DNA from: Gymnorhina tibicen
Lineage: Eukaryota > Chordata > Aves > Passeriformes > Artamidae
Direction: 5' to 3'
Length of the DNA: 64,000 nt
Assembly: GCA_013399875.1 (NCBI GenBank)
Contig: VXAZ01009370.1
Location: forward strand, 1,763,421-1,827,420
A program made the position numbers and the translations under genes. Position 1 is the first letter of the stretch. Every line of letters begins with the position of its first letter. This document shows positions 23,046 to 35,000 of the stretch, in pieces. A model generated the notes under the pieces. The model worked only from the letters and a program-made list of their open reading frames with translations, was not told the DNA's origin and searched no databases.

Positions 23046-26000
23046 GAAAGCCTGAGTAATTGGTAATGGTTTTATCTCGTTCTGTTGGTGTATATCCATG
23101 GAGAAATACAAGCTGTATTACAAACCATTTAACTAAATTAAATTCTAGTTAGCATCTGGGATCCCATCAATAAGAGTCTATATTTCTGAGGAGCCACAGA
23201 CTGGTGGCAGTAATAGACACATAAAGATTTTAATAGGTAAGTAAATTTGTTTTGCATTTCTCCTGCTACCAGAACACACTTTAGCAGAGTAATTAGTGGT
23301 TAGATATCTGAATATAATTAAGAAAATTCTCTAATCATTAAAAATTCTCAAGAAAGAACATTCATCCCATCAGTAATGTTTACTTATTCTGAAGCACATT
23401 CACTCAGCACCAGAAGTAGTTGTCACCTGGTTCCTTGCTCCACATAAATCTTTAATAAGATATTTTCCTCACAATTAGAAAGTGATTTTCAGGGTCACCA
23501 CCAATTTGTGATCATTTCTTATGTCCTTAGACACTCAAATCGAAAAAAATAAAAGGAATAAAAATCAATGCAGGTTAGCTATGAATCCCCAAGAGCTGGG
23601 CTGTGCCATAGTGGCTTCATCTGCTAGTCCCAACTCCTTATTTATAAATCTCCCGAGTCCTCGTGAGGGCTGTGCATAGAATAAGTGACTACAATAAATC
23701 CTGGGAGAGGAGCACTCTCCCCAGCCTAACCAGGCTTTTTCCAGGTTTTTTATGCTGGGATAACTCTGAGCGTGGCTGTCCTGCTCTCAGCACCATTCCA
23801 CGGGTGCACAGCCTCTCCCGGAGCTGAGCCCGGCGAGGGGGGGACCTGAGGCTTGGCCGTGTCTGCTCGTCCTTCCCGGCTGGACCCGAGGCTGGAGCTC
23901 GGGTCAGCACGCCCGAAACCGAGCCCAGCCCTCCCAGCACCAAACCTGCTGCCTCATTTGTGCAAACCCACTCTCTGCTGGCCCGCAGCCTGCCACTCCT
24001 GCACAGCCTGGGGACCAAATTCTCACTGAAGCCAGCGGAAGTTAAACACGAGCGTGGACTGGTGACATTGCAACTGCATTTTGGAAACTACCAACCGAAA
24101 TAAATCTGCTAGTGCGTGACATTTCAATTCCAATGGCTGCGCCTCCAGCTTTCTCACCTCTAGTGGGTCTGAATCTTCCCAAATGCTAACGTGCCAAGTT
24201 CAACAAGAAATCTGTAAAGATATTAGGCCCATTTCTTTCTGATTATAAATAATCACCAGCAATAAGCATTTTTCAGGGTGGAAGAAAGGATTGCAAAGTC
24301 ACTGCAAAGATAGAGAGCAAAGCTGATTCCTCCCCCTCGGAGCATGCAGCACCAGAGAGCAGGTGATGGGGACAGACTGGAGAGAAGAGAAAAATAAAAA
24401 ACCACATTACAGCACTGAATCCAGGGGATGCGCAGGCTACGAGAGATTAATTTTGTCAATAAGGCATGGAGCTGTGGTATGGAACACCCTGCAAAGAAGA
24501 GATTTCAGTTGAAAAAAAGCCACACCTTTCCTGCTCGGAGCCAGATGGTGAGAGCTACGGGATCTCAGGTTTTTGGCTCTCAGAAAACAGAGCTAATGGT
24601 ATGGGATTTGTTTCATACCACCGGTGAAGAACTCAAAGGCTAACTCAAACAGCAGAGACTAAACACAGAGCCTGGGCTCAACAGCAGCTCTGGATCTAGA
24701 GCAACACGCATCCTTCCCACACAGACTGGCATCTGGCAGACACCTGACTGGAAAAACTACCAGCAGTTAGACATTTGCTGAAATGCTTCTCTCGTCCTCC
24801 TCTCTTTTATTTCTGTGTTTTTGTTTTTTTCCTGAATTGGCAATAAGATTACATCCTTATTGCCCTCTCATTGATTTCTTCCTCAGAGGCAAATGACAGA
24901 ATTTCTGAGAAATAAATAAATAACCAAATAAAATAAAGCTGAGAGGCAATCTGCATGTAAATCAGCATTAGTCACTGACATTTGAGACTTGAAAATAAGC
25001 CATCCCAGTCCCAGCTGTCCCCACAAAAGCTGATCTCCTTTGTAAGGCAGAGAACACTGCAAGCAAACGGAACCAAGGATGAATATAGATAAGATGCAAA
25101 CCCTCTTCGCTCGAAGTTTTCCCTAAAAAGTCCTTTGTTCAAGAGCACTTAGGAATACTTTTACCTACTGCTGCTGTTGATGGGAGTTTTGTCTTTGGCA
25201 CTTTCCTTCCAAGGATGCAGTTCCCTACGATTCTTCCTGAGTTGTTTGCTCACGCTTGCAGCACAGAAGGCAGCTGCTTGAACTGGGGAATATGTTCTTT
25301 ATTCCATTCTCTGCACTATGCACACCTGTAGTAAAAGCTGTTAAGTTACACCAGGTTTTCTTACTGTTTCTCCAGATAGTTTTTTCACTGTCAGTATTCT
25401 ACCAACATTCAGACAACATCGCTTTTACTAAAATCAAGAGACTTGGGTTTACAACGCAAACATTGCTGGAGACTGGGCGTAGTTCTGGATAGCACTAGAA
25501 ATATTTTATTTGGCCAAGTCAAATTGCTTAGTTCTACTTCTTACCAGTGTTTTTTACTGAAAACACAGCTCCAGGTATGGTTCTGTGCTCCTCTGACCTC
25601 TCTTACCTGCTGCTGCAAGGAAAGGCAGAGGTGATAGAGGGCTGTCTGTCCAGGGAGGGACGTGTTTTGCCACCTTCCATAGGAATTACCCAAAACCAGG
25701 GCAGGAATTCTGTTGCTGCCAAAGCCCTGAAGAACTTCAGCCAGTTGCTGTCCCAAAAGACAGTGGGAGATGCTGCACTGTATGAGAGAAACACCTTTCC
25801 CAACATTCCCTTAACTTATCACACGTCAGAGAACATCACGGAGCTGCCACCCCCAGAAGCAGTTTGCTTTTAATTGCTTGGGCCAGCAATTAAACACAGC
25901 TAAATGTGCATAATACAGCTTATAATTCCCTTCTAAAGGGGGATATCACCCTTCTACTCTCTGGGAGATATGGCCCTGGTTCCACTACGAGTGTTTGTGG

Positions 26001-26216
26001 AGTGAGTATTTACTGGAAGTGCTGTCCTGGAAAGAATCTTTCCCTTTTGGCACCTCTTTTTTGTCAGTGAAATTGAAGCATTTGTGTGGCCTTCCACACT
26101 AAGAAAGGTCAGAAATGAAGGCACAAGGGCCTGACTGACCTGGGGCAAGGACAGCTCCCAGGGGAGTCTTTCTAGATCCGGAGTCAAATTTTTTTACCTA
26201 TGTTTTTTTGGGGTTG

Positions 26217-26237
26217 TTTTGGTTTGGTTTGGTTTTT
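26217..26237. repeat. (GGTTT)n simple repeat
   Basis: About four copies of a TTTGG/GGTTT unit after a T-rich, G-containing lead-in from 26201. Short pentanucleotide repeat. Confidence 0.8.
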
Positions 26238-27130
26238 AATTAAGGATGCAAAAAGCCATAGAAAGTAAATCCCTACTCTTGAACAGTTTCACTTTAATTA
26301 CAGATAAAATACCTCCAAATTCCCAAAGCTCTAATTATGTGCATAAGTTCCAGCATAATGCAAGCTTGGTGTTGCTTAGCAGAGCAATGAGGTTATGGAA
26401 GAATGAAAATATTGATTTTCTTTGACAGAGACAAGGAGGGCTCAGCTTTTGGGCCCTTGCAGTGGTGTTTTCAGCTTAACCAAGTCTAATTAGCTTCACT
26501 CATTGTGAAGTTTAAATACAACTACAAGAAAAGTCCGATCAACAACCAAGAGCACAACCAAAGGCTTGGAAACACTTGGCTGTATTGATTATTTCCACTA
26601 CCCTTTTCTCTTTGCTTTTTTGCACACGGGCACCCAGAGATCAAAGTCTTTTGACCCCCCAAAGGTAATAGACTCTGAAAGGCTGGGAGATCCACCCTTA
26701 CAAAAAATGTGTGAAATGTCATGTGCATGGGATGCTGAGAAACCTGCTGGGAAATGGTTCCCCAGCCCTGGCTTGGAGGAGCTTGTGCTCTTCCACAAGG
26801 TGACTGCTCAGGACACAGATGAATGTCACACTCTCAGCATTTCCATCACCGTCAGGTGGCATCTGGAAACTAATTCTGCCCTTTACTCTGTTGGCCCAGC
26901 TGGTGTTTAGGTTCCACTGATGGAATTTACTAGTTTTCGTTAAAAATACGATTCCTCCACTTCTTTTCCAAATTCCTGCTGGCACAGTATACCCTGTAAT
27001 GCTTTTCCCAGCAAAACCTCCATATCAAAAAGCCAGTTACTGCGGCGCATGAAGCATTAATACTTCAACATGCCAAATAACTGACAGAGCAGGATAGGCC
27101 AGCCTGAAAAAAAAACCCGTGCCATTCTTC

Positions 27131-29509
27131 CCGCTTTTTCTGCAATTGTAGCTGCGCTGTCACATCCAATCAGTTCACCAACTCCAGCGCACGCGAGGAG
27201 AAACCCAACAAAGAAACCCTTTTCCCAGGCGGTGAGGAAAAGGGAAATGGAATTGTGCAGCGGGCAGGGAAGGTCACCACAGTTACAGAGCGGGCAGTGA
27301 CCTTGCTCTCCCAGCTCAGGTGAGCACCAGAGAGCAGCTCTCTCCTGCCTTGCCATCTCTGCCCTGACCCTTTCGAAGGAAGGGCGGGTTTCTCCCCAGC
27401 ACAGAGGCAGGGTGAGCCTCCTGTTGTACTTGGATACGGAAAGAAAGACGCAGACGCTGGGTTCTTTCCAGGACCAAAATGCCAAGCCCCCTCGGGGCTC
27501 AAGTTTTATTTATATCCTTTTGAGAATACCTGTGGACTGGAAGATGAAGCTACCACCTTCAAATCACACTGGTCAAAGGAAAAAATCCATCAAATGTCTC
27601 TGCCTTAGGAGAAAGAATGAAAACAAACTGGACCGGTTACCAAAACATGGCTATGTTTACAGAAAGTACGTAAGAATTCTTATCTACAGTGTTAAAACAT
27701 GGAAGAACTGAAAACCAGAGCGACAGCCTCCCCCTTCCCTGTCCTGCAGTGTAACCCCTGACCAAAACCATCAAGGACCCACCCCTTCAAGTTAACCCAG
27801 GCCAAGAGCACTTTTGGTACCTCGCATCTCGTTCTTTTCTCGAGACCCACGTAACCTGCACGTGATCCCTGCCCTGCCTGAAGCAATCCATGTGGCTTGT
27901 CAACGAATTTTCACATTTTAAATTTTGAAAGCGCAGTTCTGCCAACGTTTCCACGACGATTCGCTCCTTCTTCTTTTTTCAGTTTTATTCATGAGCAGCT
28001 CCCACCAGTCACCATTTTTTAAAAGAGGATTTTACAACGCAGCATTGTTAATTTTAGCACCTATGTGTTATGCTGCTATGTCTGATGTAACCAGCGCTGC
28101 TGGAAAAATGGAGAAAAATCAGACAAAAAAAGTATCTTTTAAGGCAAACTAAGCAAATTTCTTGAGTTCTTTGGCTACCAACTCTCTCTCTAGCTCATGT
28201 GTGAAACAGTCTAAGCAAATAATATTATACTTTACCAATCACACAGACCACCAGCAAGGGTTTTGCCTTCTGTCACAAGAGACCCACTATGGTGGAAATT
28301 GTTTCACCCGTATCCCAGACCAGAAAATGCCCAGAAGCCTGTAATCCTTTACGTTGTTTTGCACTACTCAGAGAGATGTTCATCACCAATCATAGATCCA
28401 TGACGTTGTCGTAGGGCACTCTGAGGGAATCTTTTGACAAAATCTCACTGGTGTTAGCAACTGATAAATGGCCCTATGTTAGAATAATTCCCTCTCCACT
28501 CCGTGTCCTCCTGGGGCATTTCTAAAGCAGCCACACCTGGCTTATGGGGCTGTGGAATTAGATTATTAGATTAGTGGCCCTCCGACCTGTAGGTGCTGCT
28601 CTGGCCTCTGTTGTGACATCAGCAGTGAGATCCCAGCCAAGCCTGCTGTCATTCTGCGGGGATAACGTCGTGATGTCAAGGGGTTGAATCGTATCCAGTG
28701 AAATATCCATGATCTGGGAGAGAAATAAACTCGGAATGGTCCTCGAGCACCTGCCTGGGAGGTCATCACATGGGATCACACTAAGGATGGATGTCCCTGA
28801 CAACAAAGAGTCTGGGAAATGCACTTTACCAGCCCAGAGTACCAAAATACTGCCAAAGAGGCTTGGGTCTGGTCTGATTCTCTCTGCCTTGCTTTGCTGT
28901 TGGTTTTGTTTCTGTTTTTAACCCACGAGTACAGCAGAACTGCCTGATTTGATGTGAAGGAATGCAAAATTCAGGCTCCAAACGAACCTCCCTTCCGTTT
29001 GCGGTCATGTGTATTACTTGTATGCTGCTTGATTTGTTTTATTTCTTTTTTCAAGCCCAAGACAAAAGCCTCTCATTCCAGCACCTTGTTCACTTGCCTT
29101 TTCAGCCATCTGGGTGTTGTATTTCGCAGGGTCCCAATTTAGCCGTCCTTTATTCTCACTAAACTGAGCAGCTAACAAGGGAATGACATCAGCACCGATT
29201 TCTGGTGCTAAAAAGAAAAGCAGTAAGAACAAATCATAACTTGCACTGAATAATTTCCAAATGCTTCTGGCTCTCTCCACTCAGTCACGTGCACGAAACC
29301 CTGCCCCTCTCTTCTGAGCTGCTGCGGGACTTTGTACATGAAAAATCAAAAGGAAATAGTTCTGCAGCTGTCAAACGCAAACTTCAGTGGTAGCCAGCTC
29401 TAAGCTCTCTGAATCAAACAGAAGCTTCCTGGCTTAGTTTGGATTGCCTATATCCACAAGTTTAGCTTTCCCTAATGCTGCTGACACAAGTTTAACTTTG
29501 TCTTTTGAG
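27131..29509. other. Non-coding DNA
   Basis: A GC-rich portion at about 27170-27420 makes long overlapping chance frames on the minus strand (up to 142 codons). None has a domain. The rest is ordinary sequence. Confidence 0.45.
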
Positions 29510-29786
29510 GCATTACGTGGATGCCTCCAAGTCTAGTCGATGAGCAGTGTCGCTTCAAAGGAGAACCTTGGCAGGAGAAAATTAACAGAGATGTTTTGGT
29601 GGGGGAACAAGTTACTTTTGTTGCTTGCTCTCCATCCCAAGTGAGCTCCCAATACCAAACAAACACCTTCCACCTGCCTAAGGAAGCTGATTTTTGTCTG
29701 GCCAAGGCTGCAGCTGAGGCAGTTGCTTCTTTTGCACTAATGAGCAAAAACACGATGGAAAAAAGAAACCGGCTTCTGAATGGAAG
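29510..29786 (+). other. Candidate coding exon ending at a strong donor
   Basis: An ATG at 29521 opens 88 codons plus two bases up to a strong donor AATGGAAG|GTGAGT (after 29786). The frame would stop three bases past the donor, as expected if an intron begins there. Upstream, a pyrimidine-rich TTTGTCTTTTGAG gives a modest acceptor at 29509. An in-frame stop at 29506-29508 lies just outside it. The predicted peptide is mixed and soluble-looking (starts MPPSLVDEQC, ends MEKRNRLLNG) with no transmembrane segment or recognised domain. The ATG context is weak (T at -3), and the opposite strand is also open here, so chance remains likely. Confidence 0.25.
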
Positions 29787-32700
29787 GTGAGTCAAAAAAA
29801 AGGACATGCAGAAGGGGCGAACACAGCTCCCACAACAGCTACCCCATGCCAAGCCCCAGAAGGAGCAAAACAGCTGCAAGCAAAGCCAAGCAAGGAGCCA
29901 GGTTTTGATGAAGCGTCTGTCGGAGGTTTTGGGTTTTTTTAAAATTCATTTCAGAACTTGTCATCTGGGTTATGAAGCTGAAACTGAAGGGAACCTTTTG
30001 GGTTTTTTCTAACAGTAACAGCTGCTCTTGCTAGCAAACACCTGCACTACCTAGGGATTTCTGGTTACCTCTGTGGCTGCTGCTACCAGAAGTAAGAGTA
30101 AATAGTTTGGTAGAGTTCCAGAAGAAACTAATTAATTTCGTTTTTAAAAATAAGGACCAGCACTTTGGCTTAGAAATATTTGAGCCTTTGCCTATTTTCT
30201 TTTGGCCACTTTTTGCCTGCGTTTGGCTGATCAGGCCAGTCCCCCTGCAGTCTGATGATCATTCCCACACGCAGAGCACAAATCCCTTGCCACAACTTCC
30301 AACATTTGCTCCTACATCCTTTCATGGATCTCCAACTGCGATCCACACATTTACATCCAGCATTCTGCTGATCTCATCACCCTTCGGGTGCCAGTTCCTT
30401 CCCGCTCTTGCAGTGCTCCTGGAGAAGGTGCTCACCTGCTAAGAGCTGTAACAGATGGACAAAGTAGCTGGAGACAGATGCCCTGCTCGTACGTCACCAT
30501 CCCCTCTGCCCCGCCGCGTCCCCGTGGCACTGGCTGGGGGGACATCTGTGTTTGCTGGCAGCTCAGAGGGCTGGACCACGGGGAGGTGGGCAGTGGACCT
30601 CAGAGCAAGGCAAGGGAAGTGCAGTGACCCGGGATGGGGGGGTTGAAAAGTCCCTGTGCTGACTGATACCTGAACTATCCACAGTCCTCGGGGCTGGGGA
30701 ACGTCCTTTAAGAGTAGAACAAAGGATTTTGCATTGCTTTCTTTTAATTCCAAAAATTTTTAATACCAAAAATTTTTAATACCACAAGTAAATGAGAAAA
30801 TACTGACCTCTGATCCAAAGTTCATTTCTGCAAGAAAACCAAAATGGGAACTGCCATAGAACAGTTAGTGGTTTTTAACAGTGTAGAAGAGAGAAGCTGG
30901 GTTACTTCAAATGGGTCATGACCCTGTCCAAATCCTGCCAGAACCATCCCAGCCTCAGGATACACCTGCCCAAGCAGTCTTTGCTTCTACATTGTTAAGT
31001 TTTACACACAATAATGTAGGTGCCAGCTGTGCCATTGCTGCTGCTTTTGATCTGTAGTGTTTCTTGTTCTATTAACAGTACAATACACATGGATCCTGCA
31101 CTGTTCCAACTGGACTCCTTCAGTAGAATCTGATTGTGGTCAGTTAGAAGTGGGAGAATTCCTGCCTATCTTCCACCAGGCAACAGCACTGGAGGGGAAG
31201 AGCTCATACTGTGCGTGTGAGTTCTTCCCCTGCAGAACACCTCGTTTTGCAAATCAGATGAGCGCAAGGACAGAGAGCCTCAGAAACACTCAGACTCCAA
31301 AATCAACAAAATAATTAACTAGACTGAACGTACCCTTGTTTGCTGAGAGCATCTGTTTGATTATTATTGTACAGCTCATCCTGGTAGGTGGGTGTTGGGT
31401 ATCAGGTACATTCCCCTGAGCTCGTTCTGAGTCCTTCCAAAATGCAGTTTGGAAGATGATGGCAGGAAATCCACTGATCAGTTCCCATTTTGGAGCACTT
31501 TACCCATACCAATGGTGTGCTATTCCTGTCTTTTTATTTGTGCTCACAACATTTCTGTAAGAGGCTTTGATTCAGACAATACCCATTACTGCTGCCTGCT
31601 GATACAGACCCAGAGAGTGAAGGAGATTATATTCTATAAGCCTGAACATGAAGAGCGTTGGTTAGTTAGAGCAGCTGTTGGCAACAGTTCAGATACAGGG
31701 GGGAAAAAAATGCTGCTAATATCTACTGGACATAAATTACCAGTTTAAAACTAGCACCAGTTCATAGATTTAAATGGATTTTTAATGGACTCCAGCCTCA
31801 CGATTAAAGCAATAAGAGGATATGATTCCTCTATCCCCAGTGGCATCGTAAGGGCTTCATTGACATGTGCCTTAGTGATTTATGGCTGACTGCCTTAATC
31901 AGAGCTCCAAGCACTGTGGGAAAATGCCCAGGCAGCAGAAGACAGATCATGCAAAAGCACTTGCTAATTTGGCTTTCTGAGCAGCATTCACAGGTATCAG
32001 CCTGCCCGTGCTCAGACTGACCCTGCTCCAGAGGCTGCAGCAAGGTCATTGGGTCAAACCTTCCTATGTGTATCAGCCACCCACCAGTTTCAACACCAAA
32101 ATTTCAGTCATCTCATAAGCTGGCTTTTCTTTGGATTTTTCTCTTTTTTTGCTGTGTAGCCTATCCACGTGGATATGGTATTGCCACCTTTAGCACTTTT
32201 ACAGTGAAGACTTGGTGTGCCAGATCAGAAAGGCAAAGGGGCCGGATCACAGACACCCTGGTCTCAGTGGTCACTCAGAGCGTGCAGAGGGGACACGGAC
32301 ACAAGGGACAGCACGAACACTGCACAAAAAGCCCCACAGCCTCCCTCTCTCTCAGGCACGTATATCTCTGCCTGCTCTGCAGTAGGTTTTGTACATGGCA
32401 TACACTGCAATGGGCTTGAGAAGAAGAGAAAACAATACCAACAATTATAAGAGCTGGGATTACTGGGAGACAGCAGGTCTCAGAGGAGGGAAGCTGTGGA
32501 TGAAACCCCCCCCAGCCCTATAAACCACACGGAGAACAGGAGTAAACCTGTGTTGAAAGAGGAGCCCCTGCTGTGGGCAGCTCCTGTATTTTATCCACTC
32601 ACTCATCCCGCGACTCTATTAAATGGTTAAATGGAAATACTGCAAATGTAGTTTTCCAGGAGTTTATCCCTGCTTTTGATGTTACAGCCGTTATAGCACA

Positions 32701-34818
32701 ATCATTCTGAGGCGCTGTGATTTCTTTCAGAAATCAAAACGATTCCCACAGTGAATCGCTTTTCCCCCTCCAGAGGCAGTGTGTCTTATCGTAGCCTTGT
32801 CCCTCGTTGGCAAGTCAAACTGTATCTGAGATGTCAACTCCTGTCACACTTATCTATGATTTCATGCATGTAGCAATACAGGGTTTTAGCTCACAAGCTT
32901 TGCGACTGCCCCTATCTTTTTAGGCTGTGACTATGGCAACTGTTCCATAAGTTGCTTCCTAATAACCATAAAATGAAGCAGATAGTACAGGAGATATCTC
33001 TCATTAATACCCTTTAATTGATTCTATAATCACACTGCAAATTAGTCTGGAACAATCAGGAGCGCTACCATTTTCACTTAGGTGAAAATTTCTAAAGCAA
33101 AGGAAGTTAAGTCAAAATAAAGCATAAAGTTATTTGAAAAAGTTTAGTATCACGAAGACAGAAGTGATGAGGGTGAAATAGCTCATTTCATCAGAAATCT
33201 CTTGACTGGCTGTGTCAGAGTAGACTTTTTTTCATTTCACAAGAAAGCTGCTGGGACTAGGGATTCACACTTTGTGATAAAAGGTAAGATTTTATTTTTC
33301 CTTTTTTTTATTTCTAAGTAGGCCAGGCTCTGAGATGGTACCAACCACCACTGTGGTCTCAAACTAAACAGAAACTCTAATTAGCCTGAAGAAACTTGAC
33401 CAAAAGAATTTTGTTCTGTATTTTGCTAACAGACCATGGAAATTAAAGCAAAGCTGTATAAACTTTCTCCAAATAGGCAATATTCTAGATTAGTATAAAA
33501 AAGAATCGCTAGGTAATTGACACCAAACTAATCAAGAACAGTAAAAGCATCTTATGAACCACTGTTCCCACTCCCCAGAGTCCCAGCACATTTTAGAGGT
33601 GCTCCAGTTCTGAGCTACCTCCTGCCAGAAAACAGCAGTGCCCTGACATCCTGGCTCCCCGTGGGATGCTGAGGTGCACACTCTGGTTTAATTCAAAAAA
33701 TACCTCCAAAAGCACCAGCCCTGATGCAGCGACACATCCACACTTTCCCAGGCTTTAATGGTGTGTTATTCATTGTCTGCGCTGCTTAGAAGATTTCCTT
33801 TACAAGTCTTTTTTTAGCTGAAAAGTCGTACATGGGCACCTGACAGAGACTTGGTTTTACAATTACTCTCAGGCTCCTTTAGCTGCTCAAGTAGCTGAGG
33901 GATTTCCTCGTAACAAAAAAGCCCGGTGTCCTTATCCTCCCCCAGGGATATAATTTTAAAATTAGTTTGCTTTCTTTTATCTCAGACATAAAGTGTACAA
34001 CAAACAATATCCTGACTGAAATTTGAGTGCTTTGGACGTTTTACTGGAGCGGCGAAAACTCGCTCTCCCCAATGGAGGTGTCTGGAGAGAGCAGAGTGTT
34101 CGCTCACTGTCAACCTCGCTCCTCAGAGAAAAACGCAAATTAAAATACTGTGATCTTTCGGAGACTTCCAAGGTCCCTGTCATTAGCAATTAGCACGGCT
34201 GCTGAGAAATACCCAGAGCTTAGTTACACGGAGACGGAGCCTCTTCTAAGAATGGCAGCGCTGCGGGTGTCATCCCTGAACGCGCCCAAGGTCGAGAGCC
34301 ATGGCACAGACTGGTGAGCAGCCACCCCCCCCAAAACCCAGAGGCCTCCTGCAATCCACTCTGCAGCACCTCTGAGCTTGGAGCGTGGACGTGTCACCTC
34401 GGATTTCTCTCCGATGGGAAAATGGATGAGAAACATGAGAAAAAACCACCCACCTTGTTTTAGCTAATGGTGGTGTAACTCATGAGCAAGGTAGGAGCTC
34501 GGATTGAAAGGCTGATTGACAAGGGGCTGATCATCCCCCCTTCATCACTACAAGGGAGCACATGAGTTAATATTTCCGGCATGATCTGAGGTGGCAGTGG
34601 GTGGGCGAGGCGCTGGGATTGACACTGATGCTATTCTGACAGGCTGTGACTTTCTGAGTGCACAAGCACGGGGTGAGGCTGAGCCACGGTCTGGGAGCCG
34701 ACAGGAGCGGCACTGCTGGGGATCACAGCCACAGAAATGTGGGACCCCCTGGCTACAGCTCCTCTCCTTGCCACAGGCACTTCACTTAATACACCTCTCA
34801 TCTCCTGGCAGGTTCACG
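29787..34818. other. Non-coding DNA
   Basis: No gene seen. Contains the 16-bp AT-rich tandem pair at 30749-30780, a GC-rich patch at 30480-30700, a 14-bp palindrome at 32162-32175 and a long AT-rich stretch at 32600-33560. A short segment at 33244-33283 has splice-like ends but no coding support. Confidence 0.45.
30749..30780. repeat. 16-bp AT-rich tandem pair
   Basis: Two adjacent 16-bp copies of (T/A)CCAAAAATTTTTAAT with a single mismatch at the first base. Each contains the self-complementary AAAAATTTTT. Microduplication. Confidence 0.8.
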
Positions 34819-35000
34819 TGTCACAGGGTGGGAGGATGAGGAAAGAGGACTTCGGAGCTTGCCAGATAAATGATCTCTGCTTGGAATCACCTGCTACCCA
34901 AAATAAAGATTGAAATCNATGTCACAGGGTGGGAGGGATGAGGAATCTGCACCAAGCAGGTGCTTGGAAACACCTTCTACCCAAAATAAAGATTGAAATC
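34819..35000. repeat. Duplicated segment around a single N
   Basis: A 99-bp copy (34819-34917) and an 81-bp copy (34920-35000) flank one N at 34918. They share a nearly identical start (TGTCACAGGGTGGGAGG) and an identical end (ACCCAAAATAAAGATTG, then AAATC). Their middles differ by a short deletion and substitutions. The placement suggests two contig ends joined without merging, or a tandem repeat that broke the assembly. Confidence 0.8.

Larger units (their letters stand above)
22678..27130. other. Non-coding DNA
   Basis: AT-rich to about 23690 (with A13 at 23033-23045), then a GC-rich patch at 23750-24000 with about 14 CpG (roughly half of expectation), then mixed sequence. A donor-like AATAG|GTAAGT lies at 23236 without a convincing partner. 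No gene seen. Confidence 0.45.

Noticed and set aside
33244..33283. 40-bp segment with TTTCACAAG acceptor and AAAAG|GTAAGA donor
   Set aside because: Too short, an imperfect acceptor, and no coding or conservation support.
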